DNA of 64,000 nucleotides from Burhinus oedicnemus (lineage: Eukaryota > Chordata > Aves > Charadriiformes > Burhinidae): positions 1,040,290 through 1,104,289 of the forward strand of contig VFFE01007125.1 of NCBI GenBank assembly GCA_008921705.1. Reading direction: 5' to 3'. Each line of letters opens with the position of its first letter. Position 1 is the first letter of the stretch. Of this stretch, positions 62,001 through 64,000 are shown one piece after another. The translations under genes were made by a program, and so were the position numbers. The notes beneath the pieces were generated by a model. It saw only the letters and a list, made by a program, of their open reading frames with translations. It had not been told where the DNA came from and made no database searches.

Positions 62001-64000
62001 ATCAAACTTGAGATGTTTGGAACAAACTATGCCGGACTCAGTGAATGAGTGGGTCCCAGTGTAATGTTGCCTGGCTAGAAAATTTCTCTGCACTTTCTAT
62101 TCTCATTAGGACAGCCTTCCTCTGCCAAGTAAATACCCTGCTTTGACGGCTAGCGGCTCCCTTATGGGTGCTCTAGAAAAGTTCCCTCTGTTTCTGCGAC
62201 ACAACAAACTAAGCCTACAGCAAAGGGAAATTGCATAATAGCTGCAGGTCTATCGACCGGGCAAGAACTGCAAAAGATATCGCTATCTAAAATCTTCAGA
62301 GTGTGACAATTACCCACACTTGGCAGCCTAAGATGAGGGGATCATATTTCTTCCAGACCTCCCACTAAAATATGCAGCAACCCCACACGAGGTTGTGTTT
62401 TTTATTGGGAACCCTTTGAAGCCATTCATCTTGCTACAAATGAACTCTGGCATTATTATTCTTTGTAAAAAGACAGGGCAGGAAGGCAAATATCTTCTGA
62501 CAATGACAGTGCTTCTTTATATTTTGGCCTTATAAGCAACCCCATGTACCAAAAAATCAATTGCCACCACAGTTCAGCTGTACTCGCTGTGAAAGGACCC
62601 ATTTGATAATCATAATTATTATGGCAACGACATTGGGAAAGTCAAGCACTTCATGGTGCACAGGGATCTCCAGGAAGAAACAGAAGATTCTCCACCCTGC
62701 TGTAGGCATACAATCGGAGCTGGTTACATCTCACCTCTTAGACTTCCTTTACAATCAACAGAAAAAAGTCGTACGAGTCCTTGATTTAGGTATCTGCTTT
62801 AGGATCTGCTATTTGCTTGCCCTAGGAGGGACTAGGAGATACTAGCCAACAAGTCCACAGCCTTTCTGTATCCAAAAGTGCCCAGAAAGGTCCAGCTTGC
62901 CCATAGTTGAGTCACCAATATCCCAGAAGCTCTGTTTTGAAAACAGGGAAGCCCAGATTCTTCCACGGACTGTTGCGATTATTTGGTTTCCATCAAACCT
63001 TGTTTCAAAGACTTAACCCAGCATCTACTTGAAGAACAGTGACTTAATCCCTCTGTGTTTCAAGTCCCCAGCTGGGGACTGAGGGTGCTGCTACCCTCTC
63101 TGTTTAGGAATTCAGCAGAGATTCAGAATTCGTCAGAGCCCGTGCTTTCGCAGCACCTGACTCAGCAAAGCCAGCGGGTGCTAACGTAATGCAAACAGCT
63201 ACTTGCAATAAAGAATGATAAATAGTTTGTTGTCTGTCTTTCCCTTCCCAGAGCTGTTTATTCAATTCTGAACAGTTAAGTAAAAAGACTTAAAAGAAAC
63301 AACAGACATACATTACAATAAGAGTCAGTCAGCCATTTCAACCAAAAGGATTAATGCCAAAGCTGAATCTGTCAGTCTATCATTATTTCTCACTTGATTT
63401 ATCCAAACCCCATCAAAGCCTGTTCAAAGACTCCCACTGGCTTTCCTGGGGTTTGGATCAGCTGTTTTGCAGTTTTCCCAAAGCAAACAAAACCAGCGTG
63501 ATGAAAGAAATGTGAAGAGACGGGAGAAACACGCAGACCAAAGCTAGACATTGAGCATCTCCTAGTCAGGAGGCAACTCTATCCCATGGGATCACCAAAA
63601 AAAAAAAAAAAAATTAAATGTTTGGAGAGATGAACAAATTCTGAAGGACAGAATAGAGCCTGCAGCCCGTTGACTCATAAGTGAGGAGGGCCCTGTGGAG
63701 TTCTTCGCCCATGATAAGCACAGGGCTGATTTCCCTTAGATGAAACCTTGTGCAGTTACCAGCATCAATTGAGGAGCTTTTAGCTCTCAGCTTCACTTGC
63801 TCTCTCACGAGTTTGGTACAGATCCTCTGCAGGACCCTGGTCACATCTGCCAACCTTCTGTAGGCTTCTCATATACCTTGAGTCTGTGGATATACCTTGA
63901 GCATAGGGACACAGGACGCTCATTTGTGGGCAGCCAAACCCCACGCCATGGATGTCAGTGAGACCCACGGTAACTTCTCTGTGTGTTTAAGACAACTGGT
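59022..64000. other. Non-coding stretch to window end, no gene seen
   Basis: About 5 kb with open frames all 105 codons or shorter and no recognised family. It contains an 11-base tandem duplication (GTGCTAATCAC twice near 59898), a repeated CAGCGATGCTGCTGG flanking a GGGGTACCCC palindrome (60124-60160), a GT-rich stretch at about 61471-61528 and an A17 run at 63597-63613. Confidence 0.55.
63597..63613. repeat. A17 homopolymer
   Basis: Seventeen A in a row followed by TTAAATG. This is simple sequence. Confidence 0.85.

Overview
This window looks like gene-poor bird DNA, either intergenic or inside a very large intron. The diagnostic signal is eight copies of the chicken-repeat-1 (CR1) LINE. 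They are recognised by the CR1 3' terminus built from the octamer-like unit ATTCTATGR, and by translated pieces of the CR1 ORF2 C-terminus (for example [23 protein letters not shown] and WPRLPREVV). CR1 is the dominant retrotransposon of birds and reptiles. The copies total about 5 kb, roughly 8% of the window, which fits an avian genome. There is no sign of bacterial gene organisation, no rRNA, no CRISPR array and no tRNA that I could recognise.

Layout: CR1 copies lie at 2243-2587 (+), 10437-12159 (-, the longest, carrying most of the reverse-transcriptase domain), 19422-19685 (+), 25985-26806 (-), 36229-36444 (+), 40511-40995 (-), 46272-46889 (-, cut off by an assembly gap) and 58446-59021 (-). 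At least four sequence types are present. The copies at 10437, 19422 and 58446 form one subfamily, those at 2243 and 46272 a second, those at 36229 and 40511 a third, and 25985 is distinct. All are 5'-truncated, as is usual for CR1, and none can move by itself.

Simple repeats are the other clear content: a pure polypyrimidine array of CTTCT, CTCCT and CTTCC pentamers around a 20-N gap (30312-30534), a GTGTTGGGAA/GGGAA minisatellite (47251-47470), a (GAAA)30 tract (53351-53470), an A30 tract (56884-56913), and two G-quadruplex-capable tracts (1083-1100 on +, 19027-19061 on -). Two unnamed repeat pairs were found by eye: 15208-15279 with 25909-25983, and 17227-17300 with 17937-18010.

No host protein-coding gene can be supported. 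The longest non-repeat open frames are about 110-156 codons, show no family I recognise, and are about what chance gives in 64 kb read six ways. A few stretches (notably 23850-24200) have the look of conserved non-coding regulatory sequence, including a perfect 16-bp homeodomain-type palindrome, but this cannot be tested without alignment. I did not find a convincing undescribed biological system here. The findings below are modest leads.
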